The position numbers and the translations under genes are program-made. Shown here piece after piece: positions 42,071 to 50,282 of a DNA stretch of 64,000 nucleotides. The notes below the pieces were generated by a model, which saw only the letters and a list, made by a program, of their open reading frames with translations, did no database searches and was not told the origin of the DNA. The stretch lies in the NCBI GenBank assembly GCA_964410065.1, contig CAYPFO010000014.1, positions 1-64,000 on the forward strand, read 5' to 3'. The stretch's first letter is position 1; each line of letters opens with the position of its first letter. This stretch comes from Serpens sp964410065. Its GTDB lineage: Bacteria; Pseudomonadota; Gammaproteobacteria; Pseudomonadales; Pseudomonadaceae.

Positions 42071-43749
42071 ACTGGATCGACCTGCCTCAACTGCTGACCA
42101 GCCCCGACCCGCAGCGTGGCGTCAGCCTCGCGCCCGAACTGAACCATCAGCAGCTGTGCCATGACGCGCTACGCATCGCCGGCGGATTGCACGCCCGCGG
42201 CCTGACCTGCATTGCCGTACATTTGGAGGATGCCGCCGAACTCGCGACGGTGCTGTTGGGCGCCTGGCGCGCGGGCATCAAAGTACTGCTGCCCAACGAC
42301 CTGCAACCGGCCAGCCGCCTGCGGCTGAACAGTCTCGTCCAGCTGTGGATTACCGACCTTGCGACAGACGCCACCCCGCAATCGCTGTTCGACTCCCCGC
42401 TGGCTGCAGCCGAGCTTGATGTCCTGCAGCCCCTACTCACACTGTGCACGTCAGGCTCGAGCGGCGAAGCCAAGCTGATCGACAAGCAGCTCATTCAATT
42501 GAACAACGAAGTCCGCGCCCTTGAACATTCGTGGGGTGCGGACCTGACCGATGCCTGCGTGCTGGGCAGTGTCGCGCCGCAACATATTTACGGCCTGCTG
42601 CACCGTGTCTTGTGGCCCCTCTGCGCGGGACGCCCGTTTATTCGTCAAGCCCTGCCTTTTCCAGAAGATCTGCAACGCGAGAGCCTAGGCCTCGCCCGCC
42701 CGTGCGTCTGGATCGCCAGCCCCGCGCTGCTGAAACGCCTCGGTGACAACCTCGACTGGGACGCGCTGCACGCGGTGCGGCGCGTATTCTCGTCGGGCGG
42801 GCCATTGCCCGATGAAGCCGCCACCCACGTCCATGAGCGCCTCAACCTCTGGCCCACGGAGATCTATGGCAGCTCCGAAACCGGCGGCATCGCGTGGCGC
42901 CAAGGCCCACAGGCCTGGACACCGCTGCCCGATGTCACCTTGAGTCTCAACGAGCTGGGCGCGCTGCGGGTGGAGTCCGGTTTCCTGCCCGCCGGGAAGT
43001 TTGAACAAACCGCCGACGCCGCCGAGTTGCACCCCGACGGGCGCTTCAGCCTGCGCGGGCGCCTCGACCGTATCGTCAAACTGGAAGAAAAGCGCGTCTC
43101 GCTGCCCATGCTGGAGCACGCCTTACTCGAACACCCTTGGGTCGATGACGGCCGCCTCGGCGTGGTCCAGGAGCAACGGGCCTTTCTCGGTGCGCTGGTC
43201 ACGCTTACCCCAGCGGGGCTGCATGCATTGCGCAACCAAGGCCGGCGCGCGGTGACGCAAGCGCTGCGCAAGCATCTGCAGAACCACTGCGAGGCACTGG
43301 CTATGCCACGTCGCTGGAGGCTGTTGGATCAGCTGCCGTTCAACACGCAAGGCAAGCTGCCCCAGGCTCTCGTGGAGGCCTTGCTGGCAGCGCCACGCCC
43401 GCAACTGGCGCAGCTGCTTGATGCGCAACTGGTTGACGGCGAATGGCATTTGCAACTGGGCATTCCGCTGGATCTGGCCCACTTCAGCGGCCACTTTCCC
43501 ACCGCGCCGGTCCTGCCCGGGGTGCTACAGATCGATTGGGCTCTGCTCTGGGCACGCGAACGCATAAGCCTGCCGCCGCACTTTGGCGGTATGGAAGTAC
43601 TCAAGTTCCAGCACCTGATTCGCCCCGGCGACCGTATCCAACTGTCCCTGCGTTTCGACGAAGCGCGCGGCAAACTGCACTTCGCCTACCGCAACGGCGA
43701 GCAGCCCTGCGCCTCCGGGCGAATTCTCCTTAAGGATGCCCATGTCTGA
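42067..43749 (+). CDS. apeH: Fused acyl-ACP ligase and hotdog dehydratase (ApeH-ApeI type)
   Basis: A 560-residue fusion. Residues about 1-440 are an ANL-superfamily AMP-forming ligase: TSGSSGEAK (128-136) is the phosphate loop, YGSSETGGIAW (near 270) the A5-like motif and GRLDRIVKLEEKRVSL (near 340) the hinge region. It should activate the aryl starter acid and load it on an ACP. Residues about 455-560 are a FabZ/ApeI-like dehydratase with LDLAHFSGHFPTAPVLPGVLQ (catalytic His near 476). In E. coli these are separate genes apeH and apeI, as I recall. It starts in an ATGA overlap with the preceding gene and overlaps the next by eight bases. Confidence 0.9.
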   Translation: MNWIDLPQLLTSPDPQRGVSLAPELNHQQLCHDALRIAGGLHARGLTCIAVHLEDAAELATVLLGAWRAGIKVLLPNDLQPASRLRLNSLVQLWITDLATDATPQSLFDSPLAAAELDVLQPLLTLCTSGSSGEAKLIDKQLIQLNNEVRALEHSWGADLTDACVLGSVAPQHIYGLLHRVLWPLCAGRPFIRQALPFPEDLQRESLGLARPCVWIASPALLKRLGDNLDWDALHAVRRVFSSGGPLPDEAATHVHERLNLWPTEIYGSSETGGIAWRQGPQAWTPLPDVTLSLNELGALRVESGFLPAGKFEQTADAAELHPDGRFSLRGRLDRIVKLEEKRVSLPMLEHALLEHPWVDDGRLGVVQEQRAFLGALVTLTPAGLHALRNQGRRAVTQALRKHLQNHCEALAMPRRWRLLDQLPFNTQGKLPQALVEALLAAPRPQLAQLLDAQLVDGEWHLQLGIPLDLAHFSGHFPTAPVLPGVLQIDWALLWARERISLPPHFGGMEVLKFQHLIRPGDRIQLSLRFDEARGKLHFAYRNGEQPCASGRILLKDAHV

Positions 43750-44488
43750 CGCGGCCTTTCGCCCTTGCGCGCTGATCCCGGTATACAACCACGCCCAGCC
43801 GTTGCCCGCCGTGGTCGCCGCGCTGCGCGAGGCCGGACTGCCTTGCCTTCTGGTCGACGACGCCTCGGATGCCGAATGCGCCGCCGTGATGGATCAACTG
43901 GTCGAGCAGCCCCAGACTTACCTGCACCGCCTGCCCGTTAACCAAGGCAAGGGCGGCGCCGTCATGGCCGGCATGCGCGAAGCGCAGCGCCGCGGCTTCA
44001 CCCATGCCTTGCAAGTCGATGCCGATGGCCAGCACGACTTAGCTGATGTCAGCACCTTCATCGACCACGCGCGCCAGCACCCCGGCGCGCTGATCTGCGG
44101 TTATCCCGCCTACGATGCCAGCGTGCCGAAAGTACGTTTCTACGCCCGTTACCTCACGCATATCTGGGCCTGGATCAACAGTCTCTCGCTGTCGATTCGC
44201 GACTCCATGTGTGGCTTTCGCGTGTACCCACTGGCCCCGTGTCTCGCCTTGATCGACCGGACCTCAATGGGTACCCGCATGGACTTCGACACCGAGATTC
44301 TGGTGCGTCTGAGCTGGCGCAACCAGGCCATGTACTGGCTGCCAACCCGCGTCCACTACCCGCAGGACGGTATTTCGCATTTTCGCCTGTGGCTCGACAA
44401 CGCACTGATCTCCCGCATGCATGCTCGCCTGTTCTTTGGCATGCTCTGGCGCGCTCCGGTAATTGTCTGGCGGCGGTGGTCGGCATGA
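43742..44488 (+). CDS. Family 2 glycosyltransferase, aryl polyene cluster (ApeJ N-terminal half)
   Basis: A 248-residue GT-A glycosyltransferase: ALIPVYNHAQPLPAVV at the start, LLVDDASD (36-43), NQGKGGAVMAG (67-77) and DADGQHD (93-99) carrying the metal-binding acidic residues. No transmembrane transporter domain follows. In E. coli the equivalent is, from memory, a single protein (ApeJ) fused to the acyltransferase encoded next here. AAGG at seven bases supports ATG 43742. Probably it adds a sugar to the polyene or a carrier lipid. Confidence 0.88.
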   Translation: MSDAAFRPCALIPVYNHAQPLPAVVAALREAGLPCLLVDDASDAECAAVMDQLVEQPQTYLHRLPVNQGKGGAVMAGMREAQRRGFTHALQVDADGQHDLADVSTFIDHARQHPGALICGYPAYDASVPKVRFYARYLTHIWAWINSLSLSIRDSMCGFRVYPLAPCLALIDRTSMGTRMDFDTEILVRLSWRNQAMYWLPTRVHYPQDGISHFRLWLDNALISRMHARLFFGMLWRAPVIVWRRWSA

Positions 44489-45405
44489 GCCATTGGGCAG
44501 ACCATCGCGAACGCGGCAGCTTCTGGCTGATGCGTTTTACCGTCGCCGCCACGCGGCTATTGGGTCGCCGTCTGTTGGCCCCTTTGCTGTACGCCATCGT
44601 GCTGTATTTTTTTGCCACGGGCAGAACAGCACGCCGCAGTGCGCACCAATATCAAGCCCATCTGGCGGCGTGGAGTCATCAGGCCGCGCTGCGCCCAACG
44701 TCAGGCTCGGTGTTTCGCCAATTCATGGCGTTTGCCGAGTCATTGCTCGACAAGCTCGACGTCTGGCACGGCCGCATCGGCCTCCAGCATCTGGAGGTGG
44801 ATGACCCTGCCGGCCTGCGCCCGCAAACCCACAGCGGTGTGGGCCGCGGCCAAATGCTGGTCGGCGCGCACCTGGGCAACCTCGAGGTATGTCGCGCCTT
44901 GGCAGAAATGGGAAAAAAAGCGCGCATGAACGTGCTGGTGCACACCAAGCACGCAGAAAGCTTCAATCGCCTGCTTGGCGAGGCCGGAGCCAACCACCTC
45001 CGGCTTATTCAAGTCAGTGAACTCGACCCAGGCGTCATGCTGCAATTATCCGAGTGCCTGGAACGCGGCGAGTGGCTGGCCATCGCCGGCGACCGTGTTC
45101 CGCTGCATGGCGCACGGTGCAGTGAAGTGGAGTTTCTCGGTCAACCGGCACTGCTGCCACAAGGCCCGTGGTTGCTTGCTGGCTTGTTGCAATGCCCGGT
45201 CAACCTGCTGTTTTGCCTGAAACACAACGGCCGCTATCGAATTAGCTTAGAGCACTTCGCCAATCGTATTGAATGGCGCCGCCAGGACCGCGATCAAGTC
45301 CTGGCCCATGCCGCTCAGCGCTATGCAGACCGCCTCGCTGCGCGCTGCCTCGAAGCACCGCTGCAATGGTTCAACTTTTATCCTTTCTGGAAACGCCATG
45401 AGTGA
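44485..45405 (+). CDS. LpxL-like lysophospholipid acyltransferase (ApeJ C-terminal half)
   Basis: A 306-residue acyltransferase of the LpxL/HtrB lineage. The HLGNLE motif (near residue 129) supplies the H-x4-E catalytic pair, and LIQVSELDPG, CLERGEWLAIAGDRVP and NFYPFW are typical of COG4261 proteins. Its ATG overlaps the glycosyltransferase stop (ATGA), an arrangement consistent with a split ApeJ or with fusion elsewhere. It likely joins the aryl polyene carboxylic acid to a lipid or sugar moiety at the inner membrane. Confidence 0.87.
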   Translation: MSHWADHRERGSFWLMRFTVAATRLLGRRLLAPLLYAIVLYFFATGRTARRSAHQYQAHLAAWSHQAALRPTSGSVFRQFMAFAESLLDKLDVWHGRIGLQHLEVDDPAGLRPQTHSGVGRGQMLVGAHLGNLEVCRALAEMGKKARMNVLVHTKHAESFNRLLGEAGANHLRLIQVSELDPGVMLQLSECLERGEWLAIAGDRVPLHGARCSEVEFLGQPALLPQGPWLLAGLLQCPVNLLFCLKHNGRYRISLEHFANRIEWRRQDRDQVLAHAAQRYADRLAARCLEAPLQWFNFYPFWKRHE

Positions 45406-46942
45406 TCTTTCGTTAGCTCCTGTGATCTTCGGCGATGCCCACCTGCGCATCGAAGACGTGCTGGCTGTCGCGCAGCGCTGCGCCCCGGCCCAACTGCAAG
45501 CCGATACCGCGTTTCGGCAGCGCATCGCGCGCGGCGCGCAGTTCCTAGACACCCTTCTCGATCGCGAAGGGGTCATTTACGGAGTCACCACCGGCTACGG
45601 TGATTCCTGCGTAGTGGCGGTGCCGCTGCACCAGGTAGAGGCGCTTCCTCATCACCTGTTCACCTTCCATGGCTGTGGCCTGGGCAAGCTGCTCGACGCC
45701 GAGGCTACTCGCGCCGTGCTCGCTGCGCGCCTGCGTTCGCTCAGCCACGGCATGTCCGGTGTTCGCATTGAATTGCTGGAGCGCCTGCAGGCTTTCCTGC
45801 AACACGACATACTACCGCTGATCCCGGAAGAAGGCTCGGTTGGCGCCAGCGGCGATCTGACCCCGCTGTCCTACGTGGCCGCCACCCTGGCAGGTGAGCG
45901 TGACGTGCTGTACCGTGGGGAACGCCGCAGTTCTGCGCAAGTACACGCCAAGTTGGGCTGGACGCCCATGACCCTGCGTCCCAAAGAAGCCCTTGCCTTG
46001 ATGAACGGCACCGCCGTCATGACCGGCCTGGCCTGCCTGGCCTATGCTCGTGCTGATTACCTGCTGCAACTGGCCACCCGCATCACGGCACTGAACGTGA
46101 TTGCCTTGGAAGGCAATCCCGAGCACTTCGACGAAGGCCTGTTCGCGGCCAAACCCCACCCTGGTCAAGCACAAGTGGCCGCCTGGATTCGTCAGGACCT
46201 GGTCATCGACGCACCCGCTGCAGGGCTTCATCGCCTGCAGGATCGCTATTCGATCCGCTGCGCCCCGCATGTGCTCGGCGTATTGGCCGACAGCCTGGGC
46301 TTGCTGCGCCAGTTCATCGAAACCGAACTGAACAGCGCCAACGACAACCCGATCATCGATGCCGAAAACGAGCGCGTGCTGCACGGGGGGCACTTCTATG
46401 GCGGACATATCGCCTTTGCCATGGACAGCCTTAAGAATCTCGTCGGTAACGTAGCCGACCTGCTTGATCGCCAGCTAGCCCTACTGGTCGACACCCGTTA
46501 CAACCATGGACTGCCCAGCAACCTGTCCGGCGCACCACTGGAAACGGCGATGATCAATCACGGTTTCAAGGCCGTACAGATCGGCGCCAGCGCGTGGACC
46601 GCGGAAGCCCTGAAGAACACCCTGCCTGCCAGCGTGTTCTCGCGCTCCACCGAATGCCATAACCAGGACAAAGTCAGCATGGGCACCATTGCCGCCCGTG
46701 ATGCGCTGCGCAGTTTGGAACTGACCGAACAAGTGGCCGCCGCTGCCCTGCTGGCCGCCAACCAGGGTGTCTGGTTGCGCAACCGGCAGGCCGAGGCCCG
46801 CCCCCTGCCCGCCCCCCTCCAGGCGATGCGCGAATCGCTGGAGCGTGACTTCGCGCCAGTGATTGAAGATCGTGCCCTGGAAAGCGAACTGCGCCTATGC
46901 CTGGAACACATCCGCAACCGCTATTGGAAACTGTATGCGTAA
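45398..46942 (+). CDS. Aromatic amino acid ammonia-lyase (HAL/PAL/TAL family)
   Basis: A 514-residue lyase that removes ammonia from His, Phe or Tyr. The MIO prosthetic group forms from Ala150-Ser151-Gly152 in VGASGDLTPLSY. The substrate-selecting pair, aligned by eye with His89-Leu90 of Rhodobacter TAL, reads Phe90-His91 (FHGCGLG), which is neither the Ser-His of histidine lyases nor His-Leu of tyrosine lyases. In an aryl polyene cluster it plausibly makes a cinnamate- or coumarate-type starter. It overlaps both neighbours by eight bases. The E. coli cluster core does not have it, as I recall. Confidence 0.9.
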   Translation: MSDLSLAPVIFGDAHLRIEDVLAVAQRCAPAQLQADTAFRQRIARGAQFLDTLLDREGVIYGVTTGYGDSCVVAVPLHQVEALPHHLFTFHGCGLGKLLDAEATRAVLAARLRSLSHGMSGVRIELLERLQAFLQHDILPLIPEEGSVGASGDLTPLSYVAATLAGERDVLYRGERRSSAQVHAKLGWTPMTLRPKEALALMNGTAVMTGLACLAYARADYLLQLATRITALNVIALEGNPEHFDEGLFAAKPHPGQAQVAAWIRQDLVIDAPAAGLHRLQDRYSIRCAPHVLGVLADSLGLLRQFIETELNSANDNPIIDAENERVLHGGHFYGGHIAFAMDSLKNLVGNVADLLDRQLALLVDTRYNHGLPSNLSGAPLETAMINHGFKAVQIGASAWTAEALKNTLPASVFSRSTECHNQDKVSMGTIAARDALRSLELTEQVAAAALLAANQGVWLRNRQAEARPLPAPLQAMRESLERDFAPVIEDRALESELRLCLEHIRNRYWKLYA

Positions 46943-47360
46943 AAGTGGCGTCCTTCAGGCGCAAGTAGAAATCCGCGTACCCTTCTTCGATGTCGACAGC
47001 ATGGAAGTGGTCTGGCATGGCCACTACATCAAGTATTTCGAAGAAGCGCGCTGTGCCCTGCTAGACAAACTGGGACACAACTACACAGACATGCGCGAGG
47101 CCGGATACGCCTGGCCGGTTATCGACCTGCAGGCACGCTATGTGCGCGGCGCTCAGTTCGGCCAACGCATCACCGTGAGCGCCGATCTTATCGAGTGGGA
47201 AAATCGCCTGAAGATTAATTACCTGATCACCGACAGCGTCACGGGCGAGCGGATGACCCGGGGCAGCAGTGTGCAGGTGGCGGTACATATCGCCAGCCGC
47301 GAGATGTTGCTGGCCTCCCCCCAGGTGTTCGTCGCAGCCGTCGAGCGGGCCTTGAAATGA
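46935..47360 (+). CDS. apeK: Hotdog thioesterase, aryl polyene synthesis (ApeK type)
   Basis: A 141-residue 4-HBA-CoA-thioesterase-like protein: VPFFDVDSMEVVWHGHYIKYF (15-35) holds the Asp and His of the active site, in the pattern D-x-D-x-x-x-V-x-x-H-x-x-Y. It would release or edit ACP-bound acyl chains. The ATG at 46935 lies within the ammonia-lyase's last codons; the longer upstream frame is out of keeping with family length. The stop overlaps the LolA-like gene (ATGA). Confidence 0.9.
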   Translation: MRKSGVLQAQVEIRVPFFDVDSMEVVWHGHYIKYFEEARCALLDKLGHNYTDMREAGYAWPVIDLQARYVRGAQFGQRITVSADLIEWENRLKINYLITDSVTGERMTRGSSVQVAVHIASREMLLASPQVFVAAVERALK

Positions 47361-47971
47361 ATAACCTGTGCCGTCCCAGCACCCTGCTCATCGCGCTGCT
47401 TGCGTTGCTGTTGCCCTACACCAGCGTGCACGCGTTCGACCTGGAAGCCCTGTCCGCACAACTGGAGCAGCCGGCCGTGGTGCGCGGCGAGTTCGTCCAG
47501 GAAAAGCACCTGCGCGCCCTGCCGGCCCCCCTCACCAGTCGTGGACGCTTCGTGCTGGCGCGAGAGCACGGCCTGCTCTGGCAATTGCAGCAACCGCTAC
47601 AACAGGACTACCGTATCAGCTCGCAAGGCATCAGCCGACGCGGCCTCAATGGTTGGCAAGCCAACGGCCAGCCAGGCGCCGCCAGCCAGCAGAATCGGCT
47701 ATTCCTTGCTGTTCTGGCGGGCGATACTCGGGGATTGCAGCGCGACTTTGAACTCAACCTGAACGGCACCGCTACGGACTGGCACCTGGAACTCACACCG
47801 CGCGGCCTCCTGCTGAGCCAGATTTTCAGTGCTATTCATATTCAGGGCGGCGCGACGGTGGAAAGCATCGAGCTGCTCGAGGTTCAGGGCGACCGCACGC
47901 TTCTACGCCTCGTCGGCAGTCAACTTGACGGCCCATTGAGCGCCGCAGAGAGCCATGACTTCCGAAGCTGA
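47357..47971 (+). CDS. apeL: LolA-like periplasmic carrier (ApeL type)
   Basis: A 204-residue exported protein. The signal peptide covers 1-26 (VHA cleavage), followed by a LolA-like fold with VVRGEFVQEKHLRALPAPL near residues 38-56 (compare the LolA FxQ start), LTSRGRFVLAREHGLLWQ and a typical beta sheet. LolA chaperones lipoproteins across the periplasm; this family member probably shuttles aryl polyene lipids to the outer membrane. It overlaps ApeK by four bases and ApeM by 17. Confidence 0.9.
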   Translation: MNNLCRPSTLLIALLALLLPYTSVHAFDLEALSAQLEQPAVVRGEFVQEKHLRALPAPLTSRGRFVLAREHGLLWQLQQPLQQDYRISSQGISRRGLNGWQANGQPGAASQQNRLFLAVLAGDTRGLQRDFELNLNGTATDWHLELTPRGLLLSQIFSAIHIQGGATVESIELLEVQGDRTLLRLVGSQLDGPLSAAESHDFRS

Positions 47972-50282
47972 AACGCCGCAACGAGCGCCGCTGTACGCTT
48001 TCTTGCTCGCGCTGATCGCTCTGCTCGCCGTCAGTGCATGGCAATGGCGCCATGGCGCCCCGGTCAGCGCCAACCTGCTGCACCTGCTGCCCAGCGGCAC
48101 GCACGACGCCTTGGTCCAGCGGGCTGAACAGCGCATGCAAGAGCCGCTGAATCGCGACGTGTTGATGCTGGTTCGCCATCCCGATCTGCTGCAGGCCAGC
48201 CGTCTGAGCGCAGAGATCGGCCAGGCGTGGCAACGACTTGATCTTTTTGAGCGCGTGCAGTGGAGTGCCGCCGGGGATCTCGACGCCCTACGCTCGCAAC
48301 TGCTTGCCCAGCGCCTCGGCTTATTGAGCACCAGTACCCGCGAGCAGCTGATCGAACGGCCCGACGCCTTTGTCGAACAGCGCGTGCAGCAATTGTTCGA
48401 CCCCTTTGCCAGTACCGGGCTGGTCCGGCCTGACCTCGACTGGTTTGGCCTGACCCTCCTGATCCAGCAGCAACTGCCGGGCACCGGCAACCTGCGTCTC
48501 GGTGCCGACGGCACCCTGCTCGCCGAACACGACGGAACCACGTGGGCGGTTCTGCATGCGCGCAGCCACAGCGATGCGTTCGATTCACACCTGCCCTTGG
48601 CGGTCAGCGAGCAGGTCAACGCCGCACGCCAACAGGTTGAGCAGGTCGGGGGCGAACTGCTGGCCATGAGTGGCCTGTTGTACGCTGCCCACGGCCAGCA
48701 ACAGGCCCGCCAGGAAAGCAGTCTGATCGGCGGCCTCTCGCTGGTAGGCTCATTGGCCCTGTTGCTCGTGGTATTTCGCAATTGGCGCGTGCTCGCGGTG
48801 GTGCTGCCGATCCTGGTCGGCGCACTCGCCGGTACGGCGGCCTGCGTGGCCCTGTACGGCCAGATTCATGTGCTGACCCTGGTTCTGGGTGCCAGCCTGA
48901 TCGGGGTCAGTCTGGACTTTCCGTTGCACTATCTGTCCAAGAGCTGGGCTATCCAGCCCTGGCGCTCCAACCAAGCCCTGCGAAAGGCCTTCCTGGGCCT
49001 GCTGCTGGCACTGATGACCAACCTGATTGGTTATCTGGCCCTCGCGTTTACGCCATTCCCAGCCCTGACCCAGGTGGCGATTTTCTCTGCCGCGGGCCTT
49101 CTCGGCGCCTTTCTTTGCACCAGCTGCCTGCTGCCCAGCCTGCTGCGCGTGCCGCTGCGTCCCGCGCAACGTCCCTTGCAGTGGGCACACCACTGGCTAG
49201 ATTACCGCGAACGCCTGCTGGCGCGCTGCGCCACGCCCTGGCTGTTACTCGGATTTGCCCTGTTCAGCCTCGCGGGTGTGGCCCAGGTGAACTTCCATGA
49301 CGACCTGCGCCAATGGGTGGGCCGCGATCCTGAACTAGGCGCACAGGCCCAGCGCATTGCCGCGATTACCGATCAGCAGCCGACCAGTCAGTTTTTCCTT
49401 GTACGTGCTGCCAATATTGACCAACTGCTGGATCGCCAGGCCGAGCTTACCCGCCGACTTGACACGCGTGTCGCGGTGGGTGAATTGCGCGGCTATCGTG
49501 CCTTGAGCCAACTGGTGGCACCACTCGCCGAACAGGACCGCTTGCGCCAGGCACTGCCTTCTCTGCTGCCGGCCAGCCTGCCGCTGCAGGGGCTGGGTAT
49601 CACGACGCCGCTGCTCATCGCTGAGCTTGAGACGTTGCAGGCGTTGCCGCCCACGGACCTCGAGCAGGCGTTGGCCGGTCCGTTGGGCGAGGCCTGGCGG
49701 CCGTTGTGGCTGGGCACGCAAAACGGCACGGTCGCGGGCCTGGTCAGCCTGCAAGGGCTGACCGCTGAGGCCGACCCGACCCACCTGGCCCTTGATCTGC
49801 CTGGCGTCAGCCTGATTGATCGGCCGGCCGAATTGAACCGCCTGTTCTCTGCCACACAGGCGCAGGCTTCGGTCCTCAAGCTGCTGGCCTGCGTGCTGAT
49901 TCTCGCGATGCTGTGGCTGCCATTCGGACTGGGCGGCGCGCTGCGCTGCCTGGCCGTGCCGTTGCTGGCAGCATGGGGCAGCCTTGCCATGCTCGGCTGG
50001 TTGGGCCAGTCACTGACCCTATTCGGCCTGTTTGGCCTGCTGCTGGTCACTGCCATCGGCGTGGATTACGCGATTCTCCTGCGCGAGCAAGTCGGAGGCG
50101 CCGCAGTGAGCCTGCTCGGCACGTTGCTGTCCGCCGTCACGACGTGGCTCTCGTTTGGTCTGCTGGCTTTGTCGGGAACCCCGGCGGTGAGCAATTTCGG
50201 GCTGGCCGTCAGTCTCGGGCTGATCTTCGCCTTCCTGTTCGCCCCTTGGGCGGCCAAGCCCCGGGAGGTCTCCGAAGCATGA
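47955..50282 (+). CDS. apeM: MMPL-family RND exporter for aryl polyenes (ApeM type)
   Basis: A 775-residue membrane protein with the twofold RND layout: one helix, a large periplasmic loop (about 40-250), five helices with GASLIGVSLDFPLHYLSKS near 315, a second periplasmic loop (about 420-620), and the last helices with LLVTAIGVDYAILLREQVGG near 700, the conserved Asp/Tyr of the proton relay. It belongs to the COG4258 group of predicted exporters. It probably lifts the polyene product out of the inner membrane to the LolA-like carrier. Its end overlaps the next gene. Confidence 0.9.
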   Translation: MTSEAETPQRAPLYAFLLALIALLAVSAWQWRHGAPVSANLLHLLPSGTHDALVQRAEQRMQEPLNRDVLMLVRHPDLLQASRLSAEIGQAWQRLDLFERVQWSAAGDLDALRSQLLAQRLGLLSTSTREQLIERPDAFVEQRVQQLFDPFASTGLVRPDLDWFGLTLLIQQQLPGTGNLRLGADGTLLAEHDGTTWAVLHARSHSDAFDSHLPLAVSEQVNAARQQVEQVGGELLAMSGLLYAAHGQQQARQESSLIGGLSLVGSLALLLVVFRNWRVLAVVLPILVGALAGTAACVALYGQIHVLTLVLGASLIGVSLDFPLHYLSKSWAIQPWRSNQALRKAFLGLLLALMTNLIGYLALAFTPFPALTQVAIFSAAGLLGAFLCTSCLLPSLLRVPLRPAQRPLQWAHHWLDYRERLLARCATPWLLLGFALFSLAGVAQVNFHDDLRQWVGRDPELGAQAQRIAAITDQQPTSQFFLVRAANIDQLLDRQAELTRRLDTRVAVGELRGYRALSQLVAPLAEQDRLRQALPSLLPASLPLQGLGITTPLLIAELETLQALPPTDLEQALAGPLGEAWRPLWLGTQNGTVAGLVSLQGLTAEADPTHLALDLPGVSLIDRPAELNRLFSATQAQASVLKLLACVLILAMLWLPFGLGGALRCLAVPLLAAWGSLAMLGWLGQSLTLFGLFGLLLVTAIGVDYAILLREQVGGAAVSLLGTLLSAVTTWLSFGLLALSGTPAVSNFGLAVSLGLIFAFLFAPWAAKPREVSEA

